This document shows positions 10,561 to 20,900 of a stretch of 64,000 nt of DNA, piece after piece. Source of the stretch: JAGMXM01 sp964458325 (lineage in GTDB: Bacteria; Verrucomicrobiota; Verrucomicrobiia; Limisphaerales; UBA1319); contig CAYWIM010000010.1 in the NCBI GenBank assembly GCA_964458325.1, forward strand, positions 7,057 to 71,056. The letters are read 5' to 3'. Position numbers and translations under genes: made by a program. Position 1 is the stretch's first letter; every line of letters begins with the position of its first letter. The notes beneath the pieces are model-generated. The model worked only from the letters and a program-made list of their open reading frames with translations. It was not told the origin of the DNA and searched no databases.

Positions 10561-10956
10561 TCATTCCGGCTGCACGACAAAATCCGGATGACATTTGTGG
10601 AGCGCTGTGTCGAAGCTCGCCAGGGCAGAGCAGCCTTCCTGGTGGGCGAAACTGACGATCAGCTCGTCGGCGAAATCGTTTCCGGCTTCGAAGGCCTGGA
10701 TGGCCGCGGCGACGCGGTCCGGATCGGCAAACTGGACATCGGGCTTGGCGGCAAGCCGGCGCAAGGCCGCGGCGATCGGCGCGCGCTCCCAGCCAAAGGC
10801 CGAACGCAAGGTCCAGACCGCCTCGACCAGCGCGATGTCGGGCACCAGATACGTCTCACCAGCATGTATCGTGAGAAACCGGCCCATCGCGGCGAGCTGC
10901 TCGGGATCGTCGTGCGTGAGAAGTCGCAACAGGATGTTGGTGTCGAGGGCAATCAC
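10561..10956 (-). CDS. vapC: PIN-domain toxin (VapC-like)
   Basis: 131 residues from a GTG start that overlaps the antitoxin stop by four bases (GTGA). The PIN fold acidic residues are visible: ALDTNILLR at the N-terminus (first Asp), DIALVEAVWTL (Glu in the second helix), FADELIVSFA (third acidic pair) and LASFDTALHK near the C-terminus. PIN toxins are Mg-dependent ribonucleases that cut tRNA or other structured RNA and are held inactive by the cognate antitoxin. A longer GTG start at 10986 is possible but would overlap the antitoxin by 34 bases; the four-base overlap is the usual arrangement. The module appears intact. Confidence 0.88.
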   Translation of the reverse strand: MIALDTNILLRLLTHDDPEQLAAMGRFLTIHAGETYLVPDIALVEAVWTLRSAFGWERAPIAAALRRLAAKPDVQFADPDRVAAAIQAFEAGNDFADELIVSFAHQEGCSALASFDTALHKCHPDFVVQPE

Positions 10957-11252
10957 CGCCGGACTTTCGCTCGATTTCGATTCCACTGACGACGGATCCG
11001 GGTGTCGCTTCGGGCCAGATCCTGGCCGATGGCTCTGTCGATTTGCGTCTGGGTCGGCGGCTGCTTGGGCGGCGGCACGGGAGGCGGTTCGCGCAGCAAG
11101 TCGGCCAGCTGGCCGGTCCGGGCCCGGACAATCACGCGGTCAGCCTCGATTTCATACACAAACCGGTCGGATGGCTTCATGCCGAGCGCATCAGTGACCG
11201 CCTTGGGCACAGTCGTCTGGTTTTTCCGCGTAAGCTTGGATGTGACCCACAT
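10953..11252 (-). CDS. vapB: AbrB/MazE-family antitoxin of the VapC module
   Basis: About 99 residues. The N-terminus (SKLTRKNQTTVPKAVTDALG) is a swapped-hairpin AbrB/SpoVT DNA-binding domain. After that comes an acidic/proline-rich linker (EPPPVPPPKQPPTQTQ) and a basic tail likely to wrap the toxin. ATG 11252 is chosen because the domain starts immediately after it; ATG 11267 would add five residues. A perfect inverted repeat lies 20 bases upstream at 11272-11297, the expected autoregulatory operator. It is translated just ahead of and overlapping vapC. Confidence 0.85.
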   Translation of the reverse strand: MWVTSKLTRKNQTTVPKAVTDALGMKPSDRFVYEIEADRVIVRARTGQLADLLREPPPVPPPKQPPTQTQIDRAIGQDLARSDTRIRRQWNRNRAKVRR

Positions 11253-11271
11253 ACAAGGAATATGCATTCAA

Positions 11272-11297
11272 CCCTTGTTATTGTCAATGAACAAGGG
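11272..11297 (-). promoter_or_regulatory. Operator palindrome and promoter element of the vapBC pair
   Basis: CCCTTGTT and AACAAGGG are perfect 8-base arms around a 10-base centre that includes a minus-strand TTGACA (-35-like). A further half-site, ACAAGGA, lies at the gene start near 11252-11259. Toxin-antitoxin complexes normally bind such repeats to repress their own promoter, so the location and symmetry fit autoregulation. The -10 element is not certain. Confidence 0.55.
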
Positions 11298-11404
11298 ACA
11301 TCCGGTAGCGAAATCCAACCTTTGGCCGATGAGTCAGCCGGCGAGTCGCGAAGTATCTGCAGGGTCAGCCCTGCCCTCACTGCGAGCCGGCGGCCGATTC
11401 GCCC

Positions 11405-11503
11405 GGATGGCTGGTTCGCATCGATGTGGACGGCAAACGCACACTGGGCCGCTTCGTCAACCGCCAGTTCAAGGCCGTGAAGTCGAAGCGGCCCAGGCAA
11501 TGA
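11405..11503 (+). pseudogene. C-terminal remnant of an upstream partner gene
   Basis: A 32-codon end, GWLVRIDVDGKRTLGRFVNR then QFKAVKSKRPRQ and TGA, overlaps the start of the zeta-toxin-like fragment by four bases (ATGA). An in-frame stop lies about 22 codons further upstream. The overlap suggests that it was the antitoxin or partner of the P-loop gene. The family is not recognised. Confidence 0.25.
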
Positions 11504-11721
11504 GCCTGCCGCTGGATCGGCGCCCGATCATCGTGGCGCTGGCGGGGCCCAACGGCGCGGGCAAAACCATCTTTTACCATGCGCATCTCGAGGCCGCGGG
11601 CCTGCGCTTCGTGAACGCCGACCTCCTGGCCCGCGCACTCGGCCTCGATCCCTACACCGCCGCGGGAGTAGCCGGCGCAGTCCGGCAAGAGCGGGTCAGC
11701 GCGCGAGATGCGGCCGGATGA
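11500..11721 (+). pseudogene. Truncated zeta-toxin-like P-loop kinase
   Basis: From ATG 11500 the frame encodes PIIVALAGPNGAGKTIFYHA, a Walker A motif (GPNGAGKT). It continues with AGLRFVNADLLARAL, the NAD (aspartate) block typical of zeta toxins and related AAA kinases. Homology stops at about 11695, where the sequence enters the 3' end of the oppositely oriented hydrolase gene. About 70 residues remain of an expected 190-280. The catalytic second half is gone, so no active kinase is expected. Confidence 0.6.
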
Positions 11722-13846
11722 TTTGGGTCCAGGCGGCGTAGCCGTCGCGGTTGAGGTGGAGGCCGTCGGCGAGGAGCCAGTCGCGCCGGGGTTTGGCGTC
11801 GGGGCCGAGCGATGGGTTGAAGGTGTCGATGTAGAGGAGCCGCGGATCGCGGGCGCAGCGGGCCTGGACGAGGTCGTTGGCCTGGCGGATCTTGTCGATC
11901 CATGCCCAGCGGGACACGCTGGGCTTGACGGGCAGGAAGGCGATCCGCGTGCGCGGGAGCCGCTCGTGGACGCGTCTGATGAACGTCTCGAAATCCGCCA
12001 GCACGCGCGCGGGATCGCGGTGCTGAGCCAGGTCGTTGTCGCCCGCATAAAAGACGATCTGGCGCGGCTCGAACGGGAACACGATCCGATCCACGAAATA
12101 GGTGTTGTCGGCAATGATGGAGCCGCCGAACCCGCGCGCGACGACCGGGTAGCCGGCAAAGTCCTGCTCGATGGTTTTCCAGAGGCGGATGGTGGAGCTG
12201 CCGACGAACAGGATGCCGCCTTTGGGGCAGCCGCGGGCGTGATCCTGGCTCTCGTATTCCCGGATGACGGCCTCCCACTGATTCCGCTGGGCGAGGGCGC
12301 GGGCGGTGTCGGGATGATAGCTCATGAAGGCCACCTCCCGGCTGTCGGGCGACCAGGAGGGGACGTTGATGGCGCCTTGCCCGCCGTGGAGCCGGGCGAG
12401 GACGACGGGCTCGCCGCCTGAAGCGGGCATTTTGCGGATTCGGACCGGCTGATGGGCAGGGTGGCCCTTGACGCCGGGCTCATAGGAAAGGAACGCGAGC
12501 CATCGGCCGTCGGGCGAAGGGTGGGGGAACCAGTCGTTATCGTCGCTCGAGGTCAGCGCTCGAGGATTGGCGCCATCGGCGTTCATCTGCCAGATCCGCA
12601 TGGGGCCGCCGCGCTCGGAGTTGAAATAGATCGTGCGTCCGTCGGGCGAGTATTCGGGTCCATCGTCGAGGCCGGGGGCGTCGGTCAGCCGTCTTTCGAC
12701 GCCGCCATCGATCGCGATGGTGTAGACGTCGAACTCGCCGTTTCGGTCGGCGCAATAGGTGATGGATTTCCCGTCGGGCGACCAGCCGTGCCAGTAGGAA
12801 GGCCCCTGGGGAGTGATGAGACGGGGCAGGCCGCCGGTGATGGGCAGCGTGTAGATGAGCGATTGGCCGGTCTGGGATTGGTCGCTGATGGCCAGGAGCT
12901 TGCCGTCGGGCGAGATCCCGTGGTCGTTGTTGCAGCGGGTGGCGAAGCCGGTGTCGATGATCTCGGGCTCGATAGCATCGCGATCGAGCCGGTAGATTCG
13001 GCCGCTGCTGTTCCAGACGAAGAACCGGCCGTCGGGCGACCAGTTGGGCGCTTCCATGTGATTGGTGGCATGGTAGATGACGCGCCGGTCCATGGATGCA
13101 ATGGGGACCACTTCGAGCACGCTGCGAAGCCGTGTCGGATCCGGGGCATGGTAAGGCTGCGGCGAGAGCTGGACGCGGCGGAAGGTGACGGGCTCGCGCC
13201 GGGCGCCGTCGTGCGAGCAGACCACCAGGCCCGCCAGAAGCGAATCGGGCATCGCGAGCTGGATCGCGCAACCGGAGGGTTTCCAGAGGCCGTTGGTTCC
13301 GACGAACGAGAGCGAGAAGAACGAGCCCCACCGTTCGAGCCGCAGCTGGCGCGCCCCGCGGTCGCGGGCCTGGATCTCGCGGGTGGGACCGCCGGCCGTC
13401 TCTCGGAACTGCAGGGAGACCAAGCCGTCCCCGTGCAGCACGGCATCCACGTAAGGCGATCCCGGCTCGAGGTTCTGACGCAGCATAAGGCCGGCTTTGC
13501 GATGCGAGTTGCCGCCGGGTTCATCGAATACGATGTCCGCCGCCAGGACCAGGTCGCCGGCGATCTCTTTCCATGCGAAATATCCGGCATCGGCGGCAAA
13601 CCAGAGGTTGGATCCGCCGCCGGTCACGTGGTAGATCCAGCGGTCCGGATCGAACCGTGCTTCGCCCGCGGGTTCGGCGGCGCCGAGATCGCCGTGGTTT
13701 TCAAAAATGCCCAGCGATTCGGCGCATGCAGGCGCAATCGAGGCTGACCAGATGCCGAGGATGGCCGCAGCAGTCCAAAGGGTGGCCAATGACGGTCGAC
13801 GAAGCGCTGCAAGCGCACGATGCGCGGATGGAATATTTGTTTGCAT
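11696..13846 (-). CDS. Secreted TolB-type beta-propeller fused to an SGNH/GDSL hydrolase
   Basis: 716 residues from ATG 13846, with a signal peptide (about 1-43, [17 protein letters not shown]). Residues about 45-230 form a LamG/DUF1349-like beta-sandwich ([24 protein letters not shown]). Residues about 250-510 hold PD40/TolB propeller repeats ([52 protein letters not shown]). The C-terminal 175 residues are an SGNH esterase: GSS near Ser550, GFGGS, GDND, and DGLHLN with Asp694 and His697. SGNH enzymes deacylate esters such as acetyl groups on glycans. It lies 40 bases after the beta-helix gene, so the two form an operon. The fusion of propeller and esterase is uncommon. Confidence 0.88.
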   Translation of the reverse strand: MQTNIPSAHRALAALRRPSLATLWTAAAILGIWSASIAPACAESLGIFENHGDLGAAEPAGEARFDPDRWIYHVTGGGSNLWFAADAGYFAWKEIAGDLVLAADIVFDEPGGNSHRKAGLMLRQNLEPGSPYVDAVLHGDGLVSLQFRETAGGPTREIQARDRGARQLRLERWGSFFSLSFVGTNGLWKPSGCAIQLAMPDSLLAGLVVCSHDGARREPVTFRRVQLSPQPYHAPDPTRLRSVLEVVPIASMDRRVIYHATNHMEAPNWSPDGRFFVWNSSGRIYRLDRDAIEPEIIDTGFATRCNNDHGISPDGKLLAISDQSQTGQSLIYTLPITGGLPRLITPQGPSYWHGWSPDGKSITYCADRNGEFDVYTIAIDGGVERRLTDAPGLDDGPEYSPDGRTIYFNSERGGPMRIWQMNADGANPRALTSSDDNDWFPHPSPDGRWLAFLSYEPGVKGHPAHQPVRIRKMPASGGEPVVLARLHGGQGAINVPSWSPDSREVAFMSYHPDTARALAQRNQWEAVIREYESQDHARGCPKGGILFVGSSTIRLWKTIEQDFAGYPVVARGFGGSIIADNTYFVDRIVFPFEPRQIVFYAGDNDLAQHRDPARVLADFETFIRRVHERLPRTRIAFLPVKPSVSRWAWIDKIRQANDLVQARCARDPRLLYIDTFNPSLGPDAKPRRDWLLADGLHLNRDGYAAWTQIIRPHLAR

Positions 13847-13886
13847 GGAATATGGAGGCGCGGATTCCAGAGAGCCCTTGGATTGC

Positions 13887-15254
13887 TTACGGTTTGGATG
13901 AGCGCCGGTCGTCCAGAGGGGTTTGGGCGTCGATCTGGTTGTTTTCGAGAACGACCGGGCCCGAGGATTCCTCGATGCGGATGCCGACCGTCTGGGTCCG
14001 GGAACCGGGCGGGCGGGTGTCGCGGATGATGTTGTTGCGGAAAACGAGGTCGCGGGGTTCGCCCCGGATTCGGATGCCGGCGGTGTTGGTCTTGGCGCCG
14101 TTATTCTCGATGAGATTCTGCTCGAGCCGGTTTCGGTGGGGGGCCATGCCGGGAGATTCGTTCCGGAAATAGACGCCCTCCTGCTCGTTGCCGCGCACCT
14201 GATTTTCCCGGAGCAGATTATCGCTGTCCTTGTGGCCGATCGAGATGCCGAACCGGCCGTTATTCTCGAGGATGTTGTTTTCGAAGCGCCCATGGCGCAC
14301 CCGCCAGCAGAGGAACAGCCCATCCTGCGCATTGCGCCGGGCGACGCAGCGGAGCACGACCGGCCGCTGCGATCCGCTGCCGGGATGGAGCCCGAGCGCC
14401 GCGTTGTCTTCGCTGACGCACTCCTCGAGAATCACGTCGTTCGATTGCTGGAAACTGAAACCGTCCCCGTGGTAGTTGCGGACCGTGCACCGCTCGATGG
14501 CCGTGCCGAATCCGCGGTAGAGGTAGATGCCCGCTCCACGGCAGCCGTTGAGGCTGACGTTTTCGGACCGGTTGCCCTCGACGATGACATCCGCGATACG
14601 GGCATCCTCGATGTGCGAGCCGCTGACGATGGGGAAGACGGTTGCGGCCTGCGCATGCCGGGTCACGAGGCAATCGGCGTTCAGCGGCGCATCGATCGAA
14701 AACGTGTTGCCCGAGCGTCCAGTGATGCGGGCGACCGTGGTGTGAAAACCGCCGGCGTTGTCGTCCCAGATCGCGACGCCGTCGCCGACCTGGAATCCAT
14801 CTGAGTTCACCACGGTGAACTGTTCCTCGCCGAAATCGCCGTCGAGCGCGAGGGGAGAGACGGCGGCCTTGGCCTTGCGCAGGATCGTTTGGCCGGGTGT
14901 GCCGCGGACGGTGACGCCCGAGCGCAAGTGGAGAGAATCGCGCATGAGGAACTCGCCGGGGCCGATCTCGACGGCGCCGCCGCCCAAGCCCGCGACAAAA
15001 TCGATGGCGGCCTGAAGCGCCCGATGATCGGCGCCGACGATGTCCGCGCCGGATCGGCCTACGGTCATCGCAGGGCGTTCGGCCATCTTCGAGTGCATGG
15101 CGCGCGGGAGCTGCTGTTCGTCGGGCCGCGGCGAGAAATCGCGCGGTTCGGCGGCTGCCAATGGCAGAGCGAGGAGGCAGAGCAAGGGAGCGCCCATGTG
15201 AAGGAGGGCGGGCGAGACCAGAAGATCAACCGGTATCAGAGACGTGGCTCTCAT
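13887..15254 (-). CDS. Secreted right-handed parallel beta-helix protein
   Basis: 455 residues if started at ATG 15254; ATG 15197 ([18 protein letters not shown]) gives a tighter signal peptide and is equally plausible. After the leader a pectate-lyase-like N-cap is visible ([20 protein letters not shown]). Then come many short turns rich in Asn and Gly ([46 protein letters not shown]), the Beta_helix/PbH1 repeat pattern. Such proteins act as polysaccharide lyases, epimerases or binders; no catalytic triad could be assigned. It is the first gene of a two-gene operon with the propeller-SGNH hydrolase. Confidence 0.83.
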   Translation of the reverse strand: MRATSLIPVDLLVSPALLHMGAPLLCLLALPLAAAEPRDFSPRPDEQQLPRAMHSKMAERPAMTVGRSGADIVGADHRALQAAIDFVAGLGGGAVEIGPGEFLMRDSLHLRSGVTVRGTPGQTILRKAKAAVSPLALDGDFGEEQFTVVNSDGFQVGDGVAIWDDNAGGFHTTVARITGRSGNTFSIDAPLNADCLVTRHAQAATVFPIVSGSHIEDARIADVIVEGNRSENVSLNGCRGAGIYLYRGFGTAIERCTVRNYHGDGFSFQQSNDVILEECVSEDNAALGLHPGSGSQRPVVLRCVARRNAQDGLFLCWRVRHGRFENNILENNGRFGISIGHKDSDNLLRENQVRGNEQEGVYFRNESPGMAPHRNRLEQNLIENNGAKTNTAGIRIRGEPRDLVFRNNIIRDTRPPGSRTQTVGIRIEESSGPVVLENNQIDAQTPLDDRRSSKP

Positions 15255-15290
15255 CACGCGAATTGTGCCCGGGGGGCCGGGCGCGATCAA

Positions 15291-15594
15291 GCCTCTGGTT
15301 CACCGCGGAGAAGAATCTCCCGCGGAAACGCAGAGGCGCGAGAAGAGTCTTCACCACGGAGGACAGGAGAGGCAGTCAGCATGCGTCTGTCAGCCTGTCT
15401 GAGCCTCGTTGAAACGTGGATTTGAGACATGAGGCTGTGGATTTGACGCATTGGCCAAACACGCATACCACCAACGCAGCCTCCTTCTTCCGGCTCATCC
15501 AATGACTTGCGGAAGGTCATCCGATGGTGAAATGTCCAGGAAAGGGCTCGACCGGAGCCGGGCCCTTCCTTCGCCAGCGCCGGCGCAGGGAGCC
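15291..15594. other. Intergenic gap without a gene
   Basis: About 300 bases between the divergent beta-helix and pseudopilin genes. A purine-rich stretch near 15300-15370 with CGCGGAGAAGAA and CACCACGGAGGA units resembles degenerate intergenic repeats. A regulatory region for both genes must lie here, but no clear promoter was found. Confidence 0.3.
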
Positions 15595-16413
15595 ATGAGA
15601 ACGACCATCGAGATCCAGAGGCCGCTCGGCGGAGCGGTGCGCCCCCGGGCGCGGCCCAGAGGGTTTACGCTCATTGAGTTGCTGGTCGTGATTGCCATCA
15701 TCGCCATCCTGGCTGGCATGCTCCTGCCCGCCCTGAGCAAAGCCAAGGAAAAGGCCAAGCGGATCCGGTGCCTGAGCAACGTCAAGCAGCTGGTTCTGGC
15801 GTGCATGGTCTACGCCGGAGACAACCGCGACCGGCTGCCGGACGCGACCGGGCTCAGCAGCTATTGGTGTTGGGACATGCCCTGGGCGGCCGCCGATCAG
15901 ATGCTCCGGAGCGGCACGACGCGCAACGTGATGTACTGCCCGGGGTTCCCGGAGCAGAACAACGACGTGCTCTGGGACACTTACGCCCGGCCGCTCTACC
16001 GCGTCATTGGCTACGCCCTGCCGTTCAAGGGCGAAGGAGGCATGAACACCTCGATCGGCGCCAATTGGTGCGCGACCAACATCGTCGACTCCCTTGTGCC
16101 CAAAGCCATCACCTTCGGGCCCATCACCTATCCGCCCCCCTCGCCGTCCGAGCGCCCCCTCATCCCTGATGCCACCATCTCCCAGCCCCGGCAGGCGGAT
16201 CCGAACAAGCGCTCCACCTATTCCTACACGGGCATCGATGGCGGCTACCGGGCCGGCACTAAGTTCCACCGCACGTCACACATCAACGGCCAGCTCCCCG
16301 CAGGTGGCAACGTCGGCATGCTCGATGGCCATGTGGTCTGGCGCAAGTTCGATCAAATGCAGCCCCGCACGGACCCCTCCGGCGCGAACGGGATCCCGGT
16401 CTATTGGTGGTGA
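15595..16413 (+). CDS. Type II secretion/pilin-like pseudopilin with C-terminal DGH motif
   Basis: 272 residues. The N-terminus carries a prepilin peptidase site (PRG before [17 protein letters not shown]) with a basic leader of about 23 residues, then a hydrophobic helix for assembly into a pseudopilus and membrane insertion. The C-terminal region [16 protein letters not shown] is the DG-motif typical of a large verrucomicrobial/planctomycetal pseudopilin family. Members are numerous per genome and their individual roles are unknown. ATG 15595 is preceded by GCAGGGAG, a fair ribosome-binding site; the frame extends upstream without need. Confidence 0.88.
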   Translation: MRTTIEIQRPLGGAVRPRARPRGFTLIELLVVIAIIAILAGMLLPALSKAKEKAKRIRCLSNVKQLVLACMVYAGDNRDRLPDATGLSSYWCWDMPWAAADQMLRSGTTRNVMYCPGFPEQNNDVLWDTYARPLYRVIGYALPFKGEGGMNTSIGANWCATNIVDSLVPKAITFGPITYPPPSPSERPLIPDATISQPRQADPNKRSTYSYTGIDGGYRAGTKFHRTSHINGQLPAGGNVGMLDGHVVWRKFDQMQPRTDPSGANGIPVYWW

Positions 16414-16432
16414 AGGCTCGCTGGGCCTCTAT

Positions 16433-17971
16433 TCAGAAGGAGCTCGGCTGAGGCGGGGCCCACCATGCATCGAGGCGGGTGGTGAGCCTCTGGACGCGGG
16501 CGGTTTCGCTGGCGGCGAGATCGGTTTTCTCCCACGGATCGCGGAGGAGGTGGTAGAGCTCGGGCTGCGCGTTCGGGCGGTTGCGGCGATCGGGGACGAT
16601 GAGTTTCCAGGGGCCATCGATGATCCAGCGGTGATGGAGGCTGCGGGTGGGGTTGTCGACGTCGGCGATGTTATGGGCGTATTGTTCGCCGAAGAGGCGG
16701 CGGCGTTGGGCGACGGCCTGAGGATCGGTGAGGTTGATGCCGGGGAGCCCCGCGGGGGCAGGGGCGGCGAGAAGAGCGGCGACCGTGGGCCAGAGATCGA
16801 GGTTGCAGGCCAGATGCTCGAGGTCCATCCGCGCCGCCACGCGGCCGGGCCAGGAGATCATGATCGGCGTGCGCACGCCGCCTTCGTAGGGGGTCAGCTT
16901 CGATCGCGGCGCGGCCCGGTTGGCCTGGTTGGGATCCTGGATCCAGCCGTTATCGGTCGTGTAGACGACGATGGTGTTGGAGCGGAGGTTGCGGCGATCG
17001 AGCTCGGCCAGCAGCTCGCCGCAAGTTCGATCGAACCATTCGACGCATGCCCAGTAGCGGGCCGCGGGCTCGCTGGGCGCCAGAGGAAGGTAATGGTCGA
17101 GCAGGTCGGCTGGAGGTGTGTGAGGCGCATGCGGCAGCATGGGCGCATACCAGACGAAGAACGGGCGATCGCCGGCCTGATCGAGGAACTGGACGATCGG
17201 TTCGAGGCCCTCGCGTCCGATGGCCAGGCCGGTATCGCCATGCCGGCTGCCCTTGGATTCGCCCCTCGTCATGGCGTGAGTGAAGCCGGCGGTCTTGACG
17301 GGATCGCCTTCCCACCACTTGCCGGTCTCGATCGCGATGTAGCCGCGGCCGGCCAGGTCGCGGACGACGTTCGGATGTCGTTGGAAGTGGCCGATGATGG
17401 TGTCGTAATAGCGGGCGTATTTGGGATTGCCGCGGGATGCCATGGCATTGACGCCCTTGTCGGGCAGGTCGGGATCGTTGCCGGTGACGCCATGCTGATG
17501 CGGGTAGAGACCGGTGATGATGCTCGAGAGCGAGGGGCGGCAGAGAGGGACTGGCGAGTAGCCGCGCTCGAACACGAGCGATTGGCCGGCCAGCCGGTCC
17601 AGGTGCGGCGTGCGGATGTGGGGATGGCCCATGAACCCGTAGTCGCTCCATCCATGGTCATCGGAGACGATGAAGAGGACATTCGGGCGGGCCGGATCGG
17701 CTGCGTCGGCATGGAAAGCCCACAGCGACATCGCACATGCCACCCGGAGGAGCCATCCGGAAACCAGGGTAGCGACGCCAGTCCCGCCGCGTGAGGTCAC
17801 GCGGCCTACAACGGCTGCGTCCGCCGCCGTGTAGGCCGGGTCACCTGACCCGGCGTTTGGAGCCATGCCTCCAATCTCGCCGCGTGAGGTCACGCGGCCT
17901 ACATTGACAGCGTTGGCCGCCGTGTAGGCCCGGTCCCCTGACCGGGTGTTTGGATCCATAATCGTCTTCAT
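16433..17971 (-). CDS. Secreted sulfatase with repeat-expanded N-terminus
   Basis: 512 residues from ATG 17971, supported by GAGGTG five bases upstream and by its position four bases after the GH127-GH51 stop. Residues 5-66 are two 31-residue repeats encoded by the 93-bp DNA repeat, and only then comes the hydrophobic leader (VATLVSGWLLRVACAMSLWAF, about 66-86). Alternative starts at GTG codon 78 or ATG codon 81 would skip the repeats. The sulfatase fold has SDDHGWSDYG, the GKWWEGDP block and TTDNGW. The formylglycine region reads CRPSL (144-148), with Leu where Arg is canonical. Substrate is probably a sulfated sugar released by the neighbouring arabinofuranosidases (inference). Confidence 0.85.
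   Translation of the reverse strand: MKTIMDPNTRSGDRAYTAANAVNVGRVTSRGEIGGMAPNAGSGDPAYTAADAAVVGRVTSRGGTGVATLVSGWLLRVACAMSLWAFHADAADPARPNVLFIVSDDHGWSDYGFMGHPHIRTPHLDRLAGQSLVFERGYSPVPLCRPSLSSIITGLYPHQHGVTGNDPDLPDKGVNAMASRGNPKYARYYDTIIGHFQRHPNVVRDLAGRGYIAIETGKWWEGDPVKTAGFTHAMTRGESKGSRHGDTGLAIGREGLEPIVQFLDQAGDRPFFVWYAPMLPHAPHTPPADLLDHYLPLAPSEPAARYWACVEWFDRTCGELLAELDRRNLRSNTIVVYTTDNGWIQDPNQANRAAPRSKLTPYEGGVRTPIMISWPGRVAARMDLEHLACNLDLWPTVAALLAAPAPAGLPGINLTDPQAVAQRRRLFGEQYAHNIADVDNPTRSLHHRWIIDGPWKLIVPDRRNRPNAQPELYHLLRDPWEKTDLAASETARVQRLTTRLDAWWAPPQPSSF
17786..17971. repeat. Two tandem 93-bp repeat units inside the sulfatase 5' end
   Basis: The phrase GCCGCGTGAGGTCACGCGGC begins at 17786 and again at 17879, 93 bases apart; GTGTAGGCC follows in each copy. 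Each unit holds two inverted repeats (CCGCGTGA/TCACGCGG and one around CCGGGTCA/TGACCCGG). The 93-base period is divisible by three, so the units are translated in frame as two similar 31-residue blocks (AYTAAN..VGRVTSRG and AYTAAD..VGRVTSRG). Elements with this core look like REP/MITE-type intergenic repeats. Confidence 0.8.
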
Positions 17972-17975
17972 ACAA

Positions 17976-20900
17976 TCACCTCGTTTCAAGAGCGAAGAGC
18001 GTGATGCTGCACGGGCCGACGGGCAAGGAGTCGGCGATGCCGGAGACGGGTTGTTCCTCGATCGCCACCTGCGGGGGCTGATCGGGGTCATTGAACGCCA
18101 TGGGATCGGTGCCGGCGATCTGCCATCGCGTGCCGCGGCCGGTGAGCCGCGCGCCTTGAACGGCCAGCGGGATTCGGGCGGTGGCGAGCGAGGGGTTGAC
18201 CACGCTGATCGTGAGGGTTTTGCGATCGGTGCTCCAGGCGGCCTGGGCGTCGATCGAGCCCTCGACCTGGGTGGCTGCCGGGATCTGGCCGAAATGCTGG
18301 CGATAGAGTTTCAACACCAGGCCGGTGGTTTCGAAGGCGGCGTTGCGGCGGCTGGTCTTGATGCAGCCGATGACATTGACCGTCTGCGCGTAGAAGGCCG
18401 AGTCGACGATATCGCTTTGGCGGGCGAACTCGTGGATGCCGGCGGCGATGCCGAGGGCGTCCTTGAGGAAGTAGCGTGTGCCGAGCTCGCCGAAGACGTG
18501 GGGGCCGTACCAGTAGTTCCATTCGGTCATGGCGATGCGGATGTCACGGCCTTTGAGTTCGGGGATATCGCGCCGGGCCTGGCGATGCCACTCGGCCTTG
18601 CGGCGGATCTGGTCAGGGATCTGGCGGACATGGGCGGCCAGGGAAGGCCGTTCCTGGCAGTAGAAATGCTCGGCGATGAAGTCCATATGCGAGGCGCAGC
18701 TCTTGAGCAGCCCGGCGCTCCAGTCGCCGATGTTCCCGGAGGCGATGCAGAGGATGTTGGGGTCCACCTCGCGCATTTTATCGACCACCCAATTTTGTTT
18801 GATGACGTAATGGTTGAGCTGCATGTAGCCGAGCTGCCACGAGCCGAACATCTCGTTGCCGACGCCCCAGTACCTGACGCGGAACGGCTCGATGGCGCCG
18901 TGGTCGGCCCGCTTTCGGCCCCAGTAGGTGTCAGTCGAGCCGTTGCAGTATTCGAGCTGGGCGGCGGCCGAATAGGCATCGCCGAACCCGGTGTTGACGG
19001 TGATCCAGGGCTCGGTCCCGAGATAGCGGCAGAATCGGATGAACTCGTGCATGCCGAAGTCGTTGTGCTCGACGCCGGTCCAGGCGGGGTTGGTGCGGGG
19101 GGGCCGGCGGTCGCGGTCGCCAACGCCGTCGCGCCAGTCATAGCCGCTGACGAAATTGCCGCCGGGCCAGCGATAGATGGGCGCCTGGAGCTCGCGGAGC
19201 AGGGCGAGCGTGTCGGCGCGCATGCCATCGATATGATTGGCGGGCATGAGCGACACGGCGCCGATCCGGGCGACGCCTTCCTTCACCGCGATTTCGAGCG
19301 ACGCGCGGTCGGTGGTGGCGCCCGCCTGGAACTCGAACGGCAGACGCCTGTATTCGGGGCCGAGACCAGCCAGCCGAAGGGTTTGGCGGTCCGAGTCTTT
19401 CTCGCCCCAGCGAAGCATCAGCTCGACGGCGGCCGGGCTGTCTCCATCGGATTTCAGCCAGGCATACCCGGTATAGGAGTGGCCGCCGGTGACGCCCAGG
19501 TCGCCTTGGCGGAGGCCGGCGCCGGATCGGACCTGGGGCGAGTGCCGTCCGACGAAGGGCTGGTTGGCGCCCATGGCGACCGATTCGGCGGGCCCGACGA
19601 TCTGCCAGGGAGACGCGCCGACGACCGGGAACGCGCTGTTCTGGAGCGATCGATAGGGGGCGAACCGGGCAGTGATGGGGAAGTAGAATTTGCGGTCTTC
19701 GAGCATTTCGGCCCAGATGCCGCCATAGATGCAGCGGCCGAGGTGCTCGATGAACTGGCTGTAGATGTTGGGCGAGAGCGGCTGGCCGACCTGGGCGGCT
19801 TGGACGGTGATCCGGGACGCGGCCTGCGGGCGCCGGCTCAGCTGAACCAATTCGATGTCGTCGAACCAGGCGCGCCCCGAGGCGAGGCCCCAGCCGCCCA
19901 GGAGACAGTTGACCTGGACGGCGTCCTGGTCCTCGAGGTCGAACTCGATATCGACGCGTGTCCAGTCGGCGGTGCCAGTGATGGCGCGCGTGGCGGCGGA
20001 CGACAGGCCATGGACGTTAAGCAACGCGCCACGGCCATCGGCGGCTTTGACCTGATCCGTCCTGATCCAGCCGGCGAGCCGGTAGCGACCGAACGGTTCG
20101 ACGGGAACGGTTGCGCTCCAGGAGATATCGGCGCCCGACGTCGAGGAGAGCAGGACGCTGCGCGCGCCCGTCCGGCCTTCAGCGGCGTGTTGTGCCGTGC
20201 CCTGGCCGTTCCAGCGTTCGATGTGCCAGCCGCGCGGACGGGTGTTGTCGGCATCCTCGAAGGATGGGTTGGGCGTGCGGTTGCGGCCGAGGTCGGCCGC
20301 CTCAGCGGCGGCGGATGAGCTGCCCGGGGATGCGGCGGGGGACTCCGACCGCAAGATGCGCGCGCCGAACAGGCCGCCCGCCCATTGATTGGGCTTGGCC
20401 TGGAGACGGACGGTGACGGACTCGCGGCCGCGGGTCAGGTCGAGAGGGATCGGGTAGGCGACATCGAAGAACTGGCCGGGGCGCTGGCGATCGAGCGTTT
20501 GCGTGGCGATGGTCTTGCCATCGACGAGAAGATCGAACTGGCGGTTGCCGGCGTCTTCGCCCCAATAGGTGCAGAGCAGTTCGTTGGGCCGGGCGGGGTC
20601 CACCTTCATGACGAACGAGAACCATCCGCCGTCCGTAGCATGCCGCCAGGTCCGGTCCATGAACTGGCTGGTGCTGGTCTTCTCGCCTTTGAGCTGGTGA
20701 TCCCGTTCAGGCTGCATTTCGCCGATGCGCAGGACATCGACTGTGCGGGCGGCCAGTTGGAGCTCGCGCTCCTGTTCGGCGCGGATCTCGGCTTCGCGCC
20801 GGGTCCAGTCGGCGGGGGTGAACAGATCGAGGTAGACCGTGTAGCGCCGGTCGTGCAGGCGATGGAATGGCACGAGATCGATGTCGTGCGGCTTGCCCGC

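Noticed and set aside
13887..14332. Propeller-SGNH gene starting at 14332
   Set aside because: The extra N-terminal region is a shadow of the beta-helix gene; ATG 13846 with a signal peptide is the real start.
17786..17971. CRISPR array
   Set aside because: Only two units, long and internally palindromic, translated in frame; no spacers or cas genes.
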